This document shows, in pieces, positions 22,983 to 30,751 of a stretch of DNA of 64,000 nucleotides; position 1 is the first letter of the stretch, and each line of letters starts with the position of its first letter. The stretch is from a virus. The notes under the pieces are model-generated. The model worked only from the letters and a program-made list of their open reading frames with translations. It was not told where the DNA came from and ran no database searches. The translations under genes and the position numbers were made by a program. The stretch covers positions 1-64,000 of the IMG/VR virus record IMGVR_UViG_3300028197_001183; one strand, written 5' to 3'.

Positions 22983-25754
22983 TCAGGAGACGAGCTCGGT
23001 GAAGCTTGCGCCAGTCCGTGTTGCCGTGAATGTTAAGGTGATGAAGTTGATGGATCTCGTGGGTTTCACGAAGATCTCAGCATAGAATTCACCACGGTCG
23101 ATTGATTCCGCAGGGTTGTTGGTGCCATCACAGACAACCAGGAAGTCAACAATACCACGACGTGATTGGACAGATCTCAGGTAAGGCTCAACGATATTCT
23201 TGAATTGTTGGCGAGTAAACTCATCATTCAATTCAAAGAGTTGAGTCTTGGCAGCGTTGCTGACTGCTTCTTCGATAACGAGGAAGAGACGGCGGACGTT
23301 GATTCTGTCGAATGCGGATTGATAACCCAGTGCAGTCTTGTCTCCGAAGAGGACCATGCCCTGACCAGGGAATGCGACGATGGGGTTAACTCTTGCTGCA
23401 TAAAGCAGATCTCTATGATCCTTCAGAGGAGAATAAGCAAGTTTGATGCTGTTTCTCAGGTTACCACGGTTGAAACCAGCGGGTGAGAACCAAGGCTCTT
23501 GATTAAGAGTCGTGCTCAATACCAGACCAGCCATGTCACCGTTACAAGGAATGTAGCGATAGACATCATTATACTTGTCGTAGATATACTTGTAGTTGTT
23601 ATCGAAGACAGTGTAAGAAGAGGATCCGAGTTGATCGAAGTACTCAATCGTGCGGGTCACGATTTGAGGTGTAGAAGTTTGTCCTACAATGTCACCTCTA
23701 TAAGGTGAGATGAAAGCGATGCAATCCTTACGGGCATCTGCAATACCGATGATGTGTTGTGCTTTAGCGATAGTATCATTCAAACTATTCATGCCAGGAC
23801 CCATCAGGATGTAGTCCAGTTGCACAGTCTCAGCGTCATTGAAGAGTGTGTATGCACCCAAGATGTTAGGACGTGAGATGGTATAACCATCAACGCCACC
23901 TTGGAGAGCGAAGCGCAACGTTGCGCGACCCTTCGTGCCAACCAGAGGCACTGCAAGAGGATTGAGACCAGTTGGGTCATCAAGGTTGTTGAGGGAGTTG
24001 TCAGACTTAATCAAGTCAAACTCTCTGTTAACACCACTCAGACCGAAACCACCAGAAGAATTAGTGTCGCGATCATAGATGTTATTAACCTCGTGTGATC
24101 CCCAATACAGGAATTGCGAGAATTGCTTAATCACCTCCTTATAGTAGATGTTGTCACCCTGAGGAGACTTAGCATCGGTTGCCTTAGACACGTTAAGGTG
24201 CTTCTCAAGGAGAGCGCCAGGGGTGCCAGTAAGTTTACCGTCGCCGTCAAGGACCAGGATGTGTAGTAGGTCGTTATAACCACCTCTGTCTTCCACCCAT
24301 GCGGATGAAGTAGGACGAGGAGCAATGTTTGACCATCTCTGATTTACCCCATAAAGACGGGTGTCGTAGTCATTTTCTACTGCTGCGATCAACACAGAAG
24401 CAGCGTTTGCATCAGCAACATTCTGGTTTGCTTGGAAGTTGGGTGATCCAGGGTTAAGAGAAACTCTCAACTCTCTGCGGATTGACTCAACCTTAGCGGC
24501 ATCGCCAGTTGCACTACCAGGACTGTTGCTGTTGTTTGCCAACTCAGAAATGGTATCGCCAATCTCCAGCACGTCAGCGGAGGAGGTGTCGATAGCAACT
24601 TCTAGTTTGCGAGTCTCAGGATCATAAGCAACAACGCGACCAGTAACACCACCACTAACAGCAGTGATGTAGTTGTCCTTCTCAAAGGATCCAATCAACG
24701 TAGCGTCGTCAACTACAGTGACGATAGTATCGTAGGTATAAACCTTACCGTAGATGTTTGCTGCAGAGTATGCAACTTCTGCACCGTTAGTGAATTGCCA
24801 CTCAGTGCTAGTAGGTTGTGCCAAAGACAAGACCTGATCAGCACCAGCGTCGGTCATTACCACGCGGATGGAGTTGCCATGAAGACCAGCAGACTTAGCT
24901 GCCCATTTCCAGTTGTTGGCAGCAGACTCAACGTTATTCTCATACTCGTCATCATTTTTGATGAGGGGAGCAGAGATACCCGTTGCAGTGGTCTCGTTAA
25001 TCTCAGTCTTCGATGCTGTAACCAATTGCAGTGCAACGGCAGATCCATCGGTGTGTGCAGCAGCAGTAGTGCCGAGCAGACCGCGAGTCACGTTAAGGTT
25101 GTTGCCAGAGACACCAGTGATCTGCATGATCTCGTCATCAACTCTAATGTAAGAGTTGGTGCCGCCACCAAGTGTAGATGCAGAGGTCACAGTCAGAGTG
25201 CCGTCTGCGTCAGTGAAGGTAGATCCTTCGTTAATAGTAGATGATGTGCCAGCAGGCTCAATCAAAGTGATTGGGGAAGCAGCAGCGTGAGATGCAGCAG
25301 ATGTTGCAAGTTGACCGCGAAGCACAGTAACGTCGTTACCTGAAACTGCTTGGATAGTCAGCAATTCTGCGTCCACAAGGAGCAGATCGTTAACGTCCAG
25401 ATCAGTTGCAGCTGCAACTGTCAGCGTGGTGTCGGTGCTAGTGAAGGTTGAAACTACAAATTGTGCAGTATCAATTGCGTTCTTAAGCGAGTCATTCATT
25501 GCGCGGACCACCTTCACGGTGCCGCCATACAGCAAGAATTGTGCTGCAGTAAACCAATATTCGTAATTGTACTCGTTGGGTTTGCCAAAGATCGAGAGGA
25601 GCTCACGCTCGCTCGTTACCTGAGTCATTGCCTCAACGGGACCCTTTTCAAAGGAGCCCACAATAGCAGCAACATTATCAACTGTTGCGTTGGCTACTGA
25701 GGTAAGGTCTCTTTCAAGTACAACAACCCCTGGTGAAAGTTGTGTTGATGCCAT
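22983..25754 (-). CDS. 18: Tail sheath protein gp18, expanded
   Basis: This is the contractile sheath. The N-terminus (LSPGVVVLERDLTSV) and the C-terminal core (DKTALGYQSAFDRINVRRLF, then LFELNDEFTR and a GEFYAEIFVKPTRSINFITL end) are typical. At 923 residues it is far longer than T4 gp18 (659). The excess includes two related ~60-residue modules at about 104-165 and 181-243, and a TSG-type beta module near 345-430; these should decorate the outside of the sheath. AGGAG lies about 10 nt before the ATG. A weak late-promoter-like TCTAAATA lies upstream. Confidence 0.95.
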   Translation of the reverse strand: MASTQLSPGVVVLERDLTSVANATVDNVAAIVGSFEKGPVEAMTQVTSERELLSIFGKPNEYNYEYWFTAAQFLLYGGTVKVVRAMNDSLKNAIDTAQFVVSTFTSTDTTLTVAAATDLDVNDLLLVDAELLTIQAVSGNDVTVLRGQLATSAASHAAASPITLIEPAGTSSTINEGSTFTDADGTLTVTSASTLGGGTNSYIRVDDEIMQITGVSGNNLNVTRGLLGTTAAAHTDGSAVALQLVTASKTEINETTATGISAPLIKNDDEYENNVESAANNWKWAAKSAGLHGNSIRVVMTDAGADQVLSLAQPTSTEWQFTNGAEVAYSAANIYGKVYTYDTIVTVVDDATLIGSFEKDNYITAVSGGVTGRVVAYDPETRKLEVAIDTSSADVLEIGDTISELANNSNSPGSATGDAAKVESIRRELRVSLNPGSPNFQANQNVADANAASVLIAAVENDYDTRLYGVNQRWSNIAPRPTSSAWVEDRGGYNDLLHILVLDGDGKLTGTPGALLEKHLNVSKATDAKSPQGDNIYYKEVIKQFSQFLYWGSHEVNNIYDRDTNSSGGFGLSGVNREFDLIKSDNSLNNLDDPTGLNPLAVPLVGTKGRATLRFALQGGVDGYTISRPNILGAYTLFNDAETVQLDYILMGPGMNSLNDTIAKAQHIIGIADARKDCIAFISPYRGDIVGQTSTPQIVTRTIEYFDQLGSSSYTVFDNNYKYIYDKYNDVYRYIPCNGDMAGLVLSTTLNQEPWFSPAGFNRGNLRNSIKLAYSPLKDHRDLLYAARVNPIVAFPGQGMVLFGDKTALGYQSAFDRINVRRLFLVIEEAVSNAAKTQLFELNDEFTRQQFKNIVEPYLRSVQSRRGIVDFLVVCDGTNNPAESIDRGEFYAEIFVKPTRSINFITLTFTATRTGASFTELVS

Positions 25755-25796
25755 TAGTAGATTCTCCTGATTAGATTCCTAGTCGGATGCTGAAAC

Positions 25797-25804
25797 TATT
25801 TAGA
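25797..25804 (-). promoter_or_regulatory. Weak late-promoter-like TCTAAATA (gp18)
   Basis: TCTAAATA differs from TATAAATA at one position and lies 42 nt before the gp18 ATG, in the same range as the gp22 and 44.6-kb fibre promoters. It is in non-coding DNA. Confidence 0.4.
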
Positions 25805-25839
25805 ATAACAGCGTTTTTCAGAGGGTAAACACGACGAAA

Positions 25840-26067
25840 TCACCAGTCAGGATACTCTGTATCCCACTTCTTTTTCTTCTTTCTGTTAGCAGCGTTACGC
25901 TTTACTTGACACTGTTTACAGGTATAAGAATATGCTGAAACATTCTTGCCTCTATCAGGTCTAGTCTTGTAGAAATGATCTACTAATGACAGGGTGCGAA
26001 GACATTTACGACACTGCCGATCTACAAATAGAAACTCTTCTAGATCTAGGCTGTCTTCAAAGTCCAT
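25840..26067 (-). CDS. Small zinc-finger-like protein
   Basis: This 75-residue protein has two CxxC pairs: CRKC near residue 19 and CKQC near residue 50, separated by FYKTRPDRGKN. A lysine/arginine-rich tail (VKRNAANRKKKKK) follows. The spacing matches small treble-clef or HNH-like phage proteins, but no catalytic histidine pair is obvious, so nucleic-acid binding is more likely than cleavage. It overlaps the next upstream gene by 22 nt. Confidence 0.7.
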   Translation of the reverse strand: MDFEDSLDLEEFLFVDRQCRKCLRTLSLVDHFYKTRPDRGKNVSAYSYTCKQCQVKRNAANRKKKKKWDTEYPDW

Positions 26068-26231
26068 TCCTGTACTAATCTCGCAACTTGTTTTCTATCA
26101 CACCCTTCAGGTGCATTCTTTATACAACGAAGAATTAATTCTTCATCGCTGATAGTTGGTTTAATAGTAAACCCCCACTTATCAACTTCACCTTCGGTAG
26201 GTGCTTCAACGTAATCAAATTCGCTACTCAT
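26046..26231 (-). CDS. Small hypothetical protein, 61 residues
   Basis: ATG 26231 overlaps the gp17 stop by ATGA and is preferred over an upstream GTG at 26243. The peptide has an acidic start (MSSEFDYVEAPTEGEVDKWG) and a helical end (EELILRCIKNAPEGCDRKQVA followed by RLVQEWTLKTA). It is coupled to gp17 and to the zinc-finger-like gene. No family is recognised. Confidence 0.65.
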   Translation of the reverse strand: MSSEFDYVEAPTEGEVDKWGFTIKPTISDEELILRCIKNAPEGCDRKQVARLVQEWTLKTA

Positions 26232-27895
26232 TGGTAATCCCACATATACGACATGTCGCCATACTCAGCAATAGATTCTCTTTCTGCGTTATGCCAGGTC
26301 TGTCCTTGTGGATCTACAGTAACCTCTTCTTGGAGACCATCATCCATAAATCCAAACGGTGCCATATCTGCTTCGATTGCTTCCTTCTGCTCCAGATACA
26401 TTCGCGTCCTGACATCGCTGTCATGCAGTTCTCTGAAGTAGTCTGAGGTCGCTAACCAAGAAAATATGACCAGACACATAGAGAGGTCATCATTACATCC
26501 TTCTTCGGCTTCCCATGCCTGTCCCTTCTGGATGAATGTAGTTAACTCAGCAATGATATCATAGTCAGTAAAGACAAGTTTGTCATCCTCAATCAACTGT
26601 TTCATGTTTGCACACCCAGTTTTCTTGACTGTGGTAGACATCTTGACACCTAGTTGCACCTTAGATCCAGAAAATCCCTGACCAACAACCTGCCCAGCAC
26701 GTCCACGCATGGATGACATCAGGAGGTTATCATACTCCAGATCAAACTGCATAATATCTGCTACCTGCCCACCAATATCATTAACTTCAATCAGGGTATA
26801 TGCATGATTGTAACTCGTGACTACCTGATGAATGATGTTGGGGAAGAGTAATGGTTTAATTTTATTGTTTCTATACTTTGCTACTAACTTATACGGGATC
26901 GTGGTAGTATCAAATACACAGAACGCTGAGTAATCTTTAGTTATACCACGAGCAACGTCCACAGTACATACATAAGTATGTTCGGGTTTAGGCTCTTCAA
27001 ACACATCTAGTCCTTGATTGGACTTCACAGGATCATCGTATACCAAAGTTTTTAGTTTAGATGATGTGATGAGAGTATTAACCGAACCTAGAAATTCACA
27101 TTCAAATTCCTGATTAAACTGCTCTTCGGACGTGTTACGAATAGTCTGCTCTTTCCATGCAGCATCTCTACCAGGCACCTCTGACCAGTGGACTTCTGTG
27201 GTAGTGTATTCATTCTTGCCCTTCTCTGCGTCATGCCAGAGTTTGTAAAACATATTCATCCCCTTGGGCGTGGAGATGATGATTACTTTGGTAGATTTAC
27301 CAGAACTAATAGTAGGATACACAGAGCTGAAAAACTCGTCAGCAATATGCGTTGGTATAAAGGCGAATTCATCCAGAAATATGATGTTAAAAGACATACC
27401 ACGGACGGCAGAAGCTGAAGTAGAAGCAGCCATAATCTTGCTTCCGTTTTCCAATTCGAGACTGCCCCTGTTCCAGTTGACAACTCCTTGTTGGAGCCAG
27501 TTTGGGAGGTTTTCATAGGATAGTTGCAAGCGTTGTAACATTTCTCGTGCCGTTGCTGCCTTGTTAGCAAGGATTGCAACGTTAACATTATCATTAAAAA
27601 TAATATACCACAGCAAATATGCAGTAACAACAGTTGACTTACCTGACTGTCGTGGCAGTTTTGCTATATTAAATCTATTTGCATGGAATCTTTCTACCAT
27701 CGACTCTTGAAAGTCGTATAACTCAAATGGAATCAGACCACGATCCAGCGAGATGATTTGGATATAGTTTTTAATAAAGTAGACAGGATCTTTAGAGCAC
27801 TTGATAAACTCTTTCACCTGATCATCGGTGAAACTTTGTGCTACGTTAGCTCTTTTTAGGTTGGGATTACCTAGATAGATTTCATTTTGACTCAT
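26228..27895 (-). CDS. 17: Terminase large subunit gp17
   Basis: This 555-residue packaging motor and nuclease (T4 610) shows Walker A KLPRQSGKST (79-88), Walker B IIFLDEFAF (171-179), a coupling motif ISTPKGMNMFY (207-217) and the first nuclease aspartate in VCTVDVARG (D313). It pumps DNA through gp20. Its partner gp16 is not adjacent as in T4 but lies about 6.9 kb away, across the accessory island. The start overlaps the 2OG oxygenase gene by 14 nt. Confidence 0.97.
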   Translation of the reverse strand: MSQNEIYLGNPNLKRANVAQSFTDDQVKEFIKCSKDPVYFIKNYIQIISLDRGLIPFELYDFQESMVERFHANRFNIAKLPRQSGKSTVVTAYLLWYIIFNDNVNVAILANKAATAREMLQRLQLSYENLPNWLQQGVVNWNRGSLELENGSKIMAASTSASAVRGMSFNIIFLDEFAFIPTHIADEFFSSVYPTISSGKSTKVIIISTPKGMNMFYKLWHDAEKGKNEYTTTEVHWSEVPGRDAAWKEQTIRNTSEEQFNQEFECEFLGSVNTLITSSKLKTLVYDDPVKSNQGLDVFEEPKPEHTYVCTVDVARGITKDYSAFCVFDTTTIPYKLVAKYRNNKIKPLLFPNIIHQVVTSYNHAYTLIEVNDIGGQVADIMQFDLEYDNLLMSSMRGRAGQVVGQGFSGSKVQLGVKMSTTVKKTGCANMKQLIEDDKLVFTDYDIIAELTTFIQKGQAWEAEEGCNDDLSMCLVIFSWLATSDYFRELHDSDVRTRMYLEQKEAIEADMAPFGFMDDGLQEEVTVDPQGQTWHNAERESIAEYGDMSYMWDYQ

Positions 27896-28490
27896 GTGGA
27901 AATGGTCTCCTGTTTTTTTCTTGTCCTTTTGCGTGTGCTTCTACAACCTCTTCCTGTCCAGGACAGAATTGAAAGACTGCGCTATACCTAGCAGCATATG
28001 GACAATGCTTTGTTGGTGCTCTGCCCCCATGGGGGACTAATCCTGGGAATATTACAATCCTTCCTGGTTTAGGAATGACTGTATCTGTGATTCGGTCGCC
28101 CATCATGAAGATAGTTTCACCGCCCCATTCAGGTATCCATGCCCTGTTAGTGTAGACAAGGAAACTTAATGCGTCTATTTCTTCCCCATCACAGTGGATA
28201 GCAGGACTATCACCAAAACGGAAAGCATTATAAACGACTCTGTGAAATGCAGGAATGGGTATCCCAGCGCGAAGAAATGCATGGTTTATACAAAAGAAAT
28301 CAAACTCCCCATAGTTGGGGTAGTCGATTGCTCTACCTAGTGAATAAGTGGAAAGGTTATCGTCTGGACTATCATCAAAGATGAGTTGCCATCCGTCAAA
28401 GTTGGTGAAGTATGTATCCATATAAAGGATCTCTTCATCTGTGAAGAGATCATCAATGACCATCACCTGATCATATTTAACAATATCCAT
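27882..28490 (-). CDS. 2OG-Fe(II) oxygenase, prolyl-4-hydroxylase type
   Basis: This 202-residue protein carries the iron ligands as IHCDGEE (HxD) and the distal histidine in FPGLVPHGGRAP. The 2OG-binding arginine is probably in YAARYSAVFQF. The middle WGGETIFMMG also fits the P4H family common in cyanophages. It likely hydroxylates a protein or nucleotide; the substrate is unknown. It is unrelated in detail to the two oxygenases at 2-3.3 kb. It overlaps gp17 by 14 nt and the nuclease gene by one base. Confidence 0.85.
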   Translation of the reverse strand: MDIVKYDQVMVIDDLFTDEEILYMDTYFTNFDGWQLIFDDSPDDNLSTYSLGRAIDYPNYGEFDFFCINHAFLRAGIPIPAFHRVVYNAFRFGDSPAIHCDGEEIDALSFLVYTNRAWIPEWGGETIFMMGDRITDTVIPKPGRIVIFPGLVPHGGRAPTKHCPYAARYSAVFQFCPGQEEVVEAHAKGQEKNRRPFPHESK

Positions 28491-28951
28491 TATTCAACTA
28501 ACGTACCGTGCGCCCTCCGTATCTCTTTTAGTGCTTCGAGATTCATATCCTTAGTGCCACCATCATATGCGTGAGCATATCCTTCAGTAATCATTTGCTC
28601 GTTAAGGGACACATTGTCGTCCCCAATGTAAAGCCAACCCAGAAGACGCCCGTATTTCCCAGTGCCACCAACAAGTTCAGTCCTAACAGACAACTCATCA
28701 TCACCAGCCAACGTGCCTTCGAGTTTTTCTTTGAGCCAGTTGGTTGCGTCGATTCCAAGTGCTTTCTCCTCTAGGTTCCTCGTCCTTTTCTCTGGCGTAT
28801 CAACTCCAGCAACTCTAACTCTTTCTTTCTTGTATAGATCAAACCCGAGGTCAATAGTGACATCGATAGTATCGCCATCAAGAACACGATTGATCTCCGT
28901 CACTCGGAAGTTGTAACAACTTTTCCTGCTTGGGGGCGTCAGTCCTGCCAT
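28490..28951 (-). CDS. Thermonuclease-like (SNase) nuclease
   Basis: This 153-residue staphylococcal-nuclease-like protein has VLDGDTIDVTID (metal-binding Asp), RVRVAGVDTPE (first catalytic Arg), NLEEKALG (candidate Glu) and GKYGRLLGWLY (second Arg). All catalytic positions appear present. The N-terminus is not a signal peptide, so it acts in the cytoplasm, perhaps in host DNA or RNA breakdown. ATG 28951 is chosen; an earlier TTG exists at 28966. The first 74 nt overlap the membrane protein gene in another frame. Confidence 0.88.
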   Translation of the reverse strand: MAGLTPPSRKSCYNFRVTEINRVLDGDTIDVTIDLGFDLYKKERVRVAGVDTPEKRTRNLEEKALGIDATNWLKEKLEGTLAGDDELSVRTELVGGTGKYGRLLGWLYIGDDNVSLNEQMITEGYAHAYDGGTKDMNLEALKEIRRAHGTLVE

Positions 28952-29087
28952 TTTCCAACTCTGCAAATGCTATTCTTAATATGTATATAACATAACCCAA
29001 TGCTAATCCAACAGCAATAATTACTAGAATAATTACTGACCATACAGGATAACCTGGGATATCAAGAGGACGCAATAATAAATTCAT
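28878..29087 (-). CDS. Small membrane protein
   Basis: This 69-residue protein has one strong hydrophobic segment at about residues 13-36 (YPVWSVIILVIIAVGLALGY) followed by a polar tail. Its last 74 nt are also the first 25 codons of the nuclease gene in another frame, so both products use this DNA. The start overlaps a possible 22-codon gene by ATGA. Function unknown. Confidence 0.62.
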   Translation of the reverse strand: MNLLLRPLDIPGYPVWSVIILVIIAVGLALGYVIYILRIAFAELENGRTDAPKQEKLLQLPSDGDQSCS

Positions 29088-29152
29088 TTCTTAAGATTGT
29101 GAAGCGAATAATACTCGCTAATGGCTTCATCGATAGTCTGTGCGATCTCCAT
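29084..29152 (-). CDS. Possible 22-residue peptide gene
   Basis: A frame MEIAQTIDEAISEYYSLHNL-KK runs from ATG 29152 to TGA 29084, overlapping the next membrane gene by ATGA. A purine-rich AGGGAAGAAG lies upstream. It overlaps the end of the 48-residue gene by 26 nt. Coupling is the main support; length alone would not justify it. Confidence 0.3.
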   Translation of the reverse strand: MEIAQTIDEAISEYYSLHNLKK

Positions 29153-29273
29153 ATTCTTCTTCCCTTTCATCAACATCTGCATATGCATTAGTCTTAGCAT
29201 CTACAGAGGACATCTTCAGTATAATGAATATGATTGCCACAGGGGCTAAACATAATAGAAATTTTACATTCAT
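29127..29273 (-). CDS. Small membrane-anchored protein, 48 residues
   Basis: ATG 29273 overlaps the upstream stop by ATGA. The peptide has a hydrophobic start (MNVKFLLCLAPVAIIFIILK) and a highly acidic tail (ADVDEREEEYGDRTDYR). It looks like a signal-anchor protein with an acidic exposed tail, or a lipoprotein-like peptide given the Cys at residue 8. No family is recognised. Confidence 0.55.
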   Translation of the reverse strand: MNVKFLLCLAPVAIIFIILKMSSVDAKTNAYADVDEREEEYGDRTDYR

Positions 29274-29488
29274 TCATCAACATCCATATAGCGAAATTTG
29301 TAGTCCAATACTCCTTTATACAACTCATCTCTAAGTATGCGTAAGTGCTCCTGCTCCTCATAGGGACGAGCAGGAGCACCTGGCCACAACCTTATCGTTT
29401 CACACACACAGTGATAAAGTAAATATATGTCTTCAATATTCCATTCATAACCAAATTTACCTTCGTCATCCTTCGGATCGAATTCCAT
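29270..29488 (-). CDS. Hypothetical protein, 72 residues
   Basis: An acidic N-terminus (MEFDPKDDEGKFGYEWNIED) is followed by a helical region IYLLYHCVCETIRLWPGA and a charged C-terminus (EEQEHLRILRDELYKGV). It is soluble and helical. Linked by overlaps on both sides (23 nt upstream, ATGA downstream). It resembles short conserved cyanophage proteins I have seen, without known function. Confidence 0.65.
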   Translation of the reverse strand: MEFDPKDDEGKFGYEWNIEDIYLLYHCVCETIRLWPGAPARPYEEQEHLRILRDELYKGVLDYKFRYMDVDE

Positions 29489-29648
29489 GTTTTTTAGTGA
29501 ATGGTTCCCAATGACTCCATTGGTATTCGTGGACTGCCCACATTCCTATAATAGGGACAAAGACTAGCGTCCATGATAGGATGGCAATAGTCCACCAAGT
29601 ATTTAGTAACCATGCAGAGAATTGCCCTGCAGTGTGGAAAAAAGTCAT
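29466..29648 (-). CDS. Small membrane protein, 60 residues
   Basis: A tryptophan-rich hydrophobic stretch, about residues 11-39 (SAWLLNTWWTIAILSWTLVF then VPIIGMWAV), indicates one membrane segment. A polar, aromatic tail follows (HEYQWSHWEPFTKKHG). ATG 29648 overlaps the upstream stop by ATGA. Function unknown. Confidence 0.65.
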   Translation of the reverse strand: MTFFHTAGQFSAWLLNTWWTIAILSWTLVFVPIIGMWAVHEYQWSHWEPFTKKHGIRSEG

Positions 29649-29845
29649 AGAAAATACTTTGATAGAACGTCTATACGCTCTTGCTCGTGAGCAATAACGT
29701 CTAATTGATCTTGAATAGCAGCGAGCACATCAGGGTGCTCACCAATACCTACTGGATTCTTAAGGTAGATCTCACAATTGAGTCGTGCCTTTTCGATGTT
29801 ACCTTCAGCATCAACGCGAAGTGCTTTAAGAATTTCGTTTCTCAT
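29645..29845 (-). CDS. Hypothetical helical protein, 66 residues
   Basis: The sequence begins MRNEILKALRVDAEGNIEKA, then RLNCEIYLKNPVGIGEHPDV and an amphipathic helix IQDQLDVIAHEQERIDVL. The GIGEHPDV...I..QLD.IA..QE.ID pattern recurs in small T4-like phage proteins as I recall. No function is known. It is the only clearly soluble protein among several membrane peptides here. Confidence 0.72.
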   Translation of the reverse strand: MRNEILKALRVDAEGNIEKARLNCEIYLKNPVGIGEHPDVLAAIQDQLDVIAHEQERIDVLSKYFL

Positions 29846-29854
29846 AATTAATTT

Positions 29855-29938
29855 TTAATGATAGGCATTTTCTAGTCCCCATGTAACAGAATACACTACT
29901 ACCGAGATAATTGCAATTGCTTGTACCGCTAACCCCAT
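29855..29938 (-). CDS. Possible 27-residue membrane peptide
   Basis: ATG 29938 to TAA 29855 encodes MGLAVQAIAIISVVVYSVTW then GLENAYH, almost entirely one membrane helix. GGA lies 5 nt before the ATG. The start overlaps the previous stop by 10 nt and the frame fills an otherwise empty 83-nt gap. Very short, so moderate support only. Confidence 0.42.
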   Translation of the reverse strand: MGLAVQAIAIISVVVYSVTWGLENAYH

Positions 29939-30078
29939 TTTTTCCATGGATCCTCGTTATGTAGGCAAGAATTTGGATGTACCCACCCTTTATTTAATTC
30001 TTTTAGATCTTCACGGAGCCTTTTATTTTCGAGTTTCAACATATAAATCTGTTGCTTTAACTTTTCAATTGGGGTCAT
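29929..30078 (-). CDS. Small coiled-coil protein, 49 residues
   Basis: Starting at ATG 30078 (an upstream TTG at 30114 is less likely) the peptide is MTPIEKLKQQIYMLKLENKR, then LREDLKELNKGW and a C-terminal HNEDPWKKWG. The spacing of L, I and M residues gives a short leucine-zipper-like coiled coil. It overlaps the next gene upstream by 14 nt. A role in dimerisation is plausible; nothing more can be said. Confidence 0.55.
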   Translation of the reverse strand: MTPIEKLKQQIYMLKLENKRLREDLKELNKGWVHPNSCLHNEDPWKKWG

Positions 30079-30280
30079 ACCTTTTTTTCCAAATCTCCAA
30101 GAAATACCTATCAACTTGATACAAGTCAGATTGGTGTGGTGGTAATCTATCTAGGTCTTTAGACCATAACTCACATATAGATTTCATTTCTGGATTGATG
30201 CCATTTGGTCGAAACATTCTACCAAAGGATGACATAGCAAACGCATACCTCATCCTAATGCGTTGATCGGTTAGGGGCAT
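30065..30280 (-). CDS. Hypothetical protein, 71 residues
   Basis: The basic sequence MPLTDQRIRMRYAFAMSSFG continues to FRPNGINPEMKSICELWS and ends YFLEIWKKRYDPN. It is soluble and mostly helical. It overlaps the end of the gnd-like gene by 10 nt (ATGCCCCTAA). No family is recognised. Confidence 0.6.
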   Translation of the reverse strand: MPLTDQRIRMRYAFAMSSFGRMFRPNGINPEMKSICELWSKDLDRLPPHQSDLYQVDRYFLEIWKKRYDPN

Positions 30281-30747
30281 GGTGCTAATGATCGAAAGAT
30301 TTTAGAGCACGTATCAACAGCAACTCTTGATCCATACACATTAGAGAAGATATATGCTATGCCTAACTTGGAGCAATACAATTCTAACTCTTTACATGAT
30401 GTGACATCAGCACTACTGAAATCAATGAGCACATCTCCCTCATCTAGTAGTGGCAACAACTCATCAAGTGTATGCTCTACTGATTCAGGTGGGACAACCA
30501 GCATAAAGATACCAGATTCAGTGAAAGGGACGGTCTCTCCTGACTTAATTCCATAGATTAGTTTTGTCTTAATCTGGGAAACTAGAAGTGGAATACTGGT
30601 GGTGCATCCACTAATGTATCCAGAATCATACTGCTCGCTTGACATGTCATAATTTCTTTGGTAAGAAAACACATCAATATTATCTGACATCATACGGCGA
30701 GCAATGCTCTCGCCCATACGACCCAGAGTAATCATCCCAACTTTCAT
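30271..30747 (-). CDS. Degenerate 6-phosphogluconate-dehydrogenase-like protein
   Basis: From ATG 30747 (MKVGMITLGRMGESIARRMM) the 158 residues follow the NADP domain of 6-phosphogluconate dehydrogenase: the Rossmann start, MLVVPPESVEHTLDELLPLL, GDVLIDFSSADVTSCKELEL and a final IFRSLAP. Three changes point to loss of activity. The GLGRMG motif reads TLGRMG. The substrate-binding GGNS reads FSSA. The whole C-terminal catalytic domain (about 300 residues) is missing. A longer frame from 30807 would overlap talC. It follows talC by 4 nt. It is either a decaying gnd or a repurposed NAD-binding protein. Confidence 0.8.
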   Translation of the reverse strand: MKVGMITLGRMGESIARRMMSDNIDVFSYQRNYDMSSEQYDSGYISGCTTSIPLLVSQIKTKLIYGIKSGETVPFTESGIFMLVVPPESVEHTLDELLPLLDEGDVLIDFSSADVTSCKELELYCSKLGIAYIFSNVYGSRVAVDTCSKIFRSLAPCP

Positions 30748-30751
30748 AATG

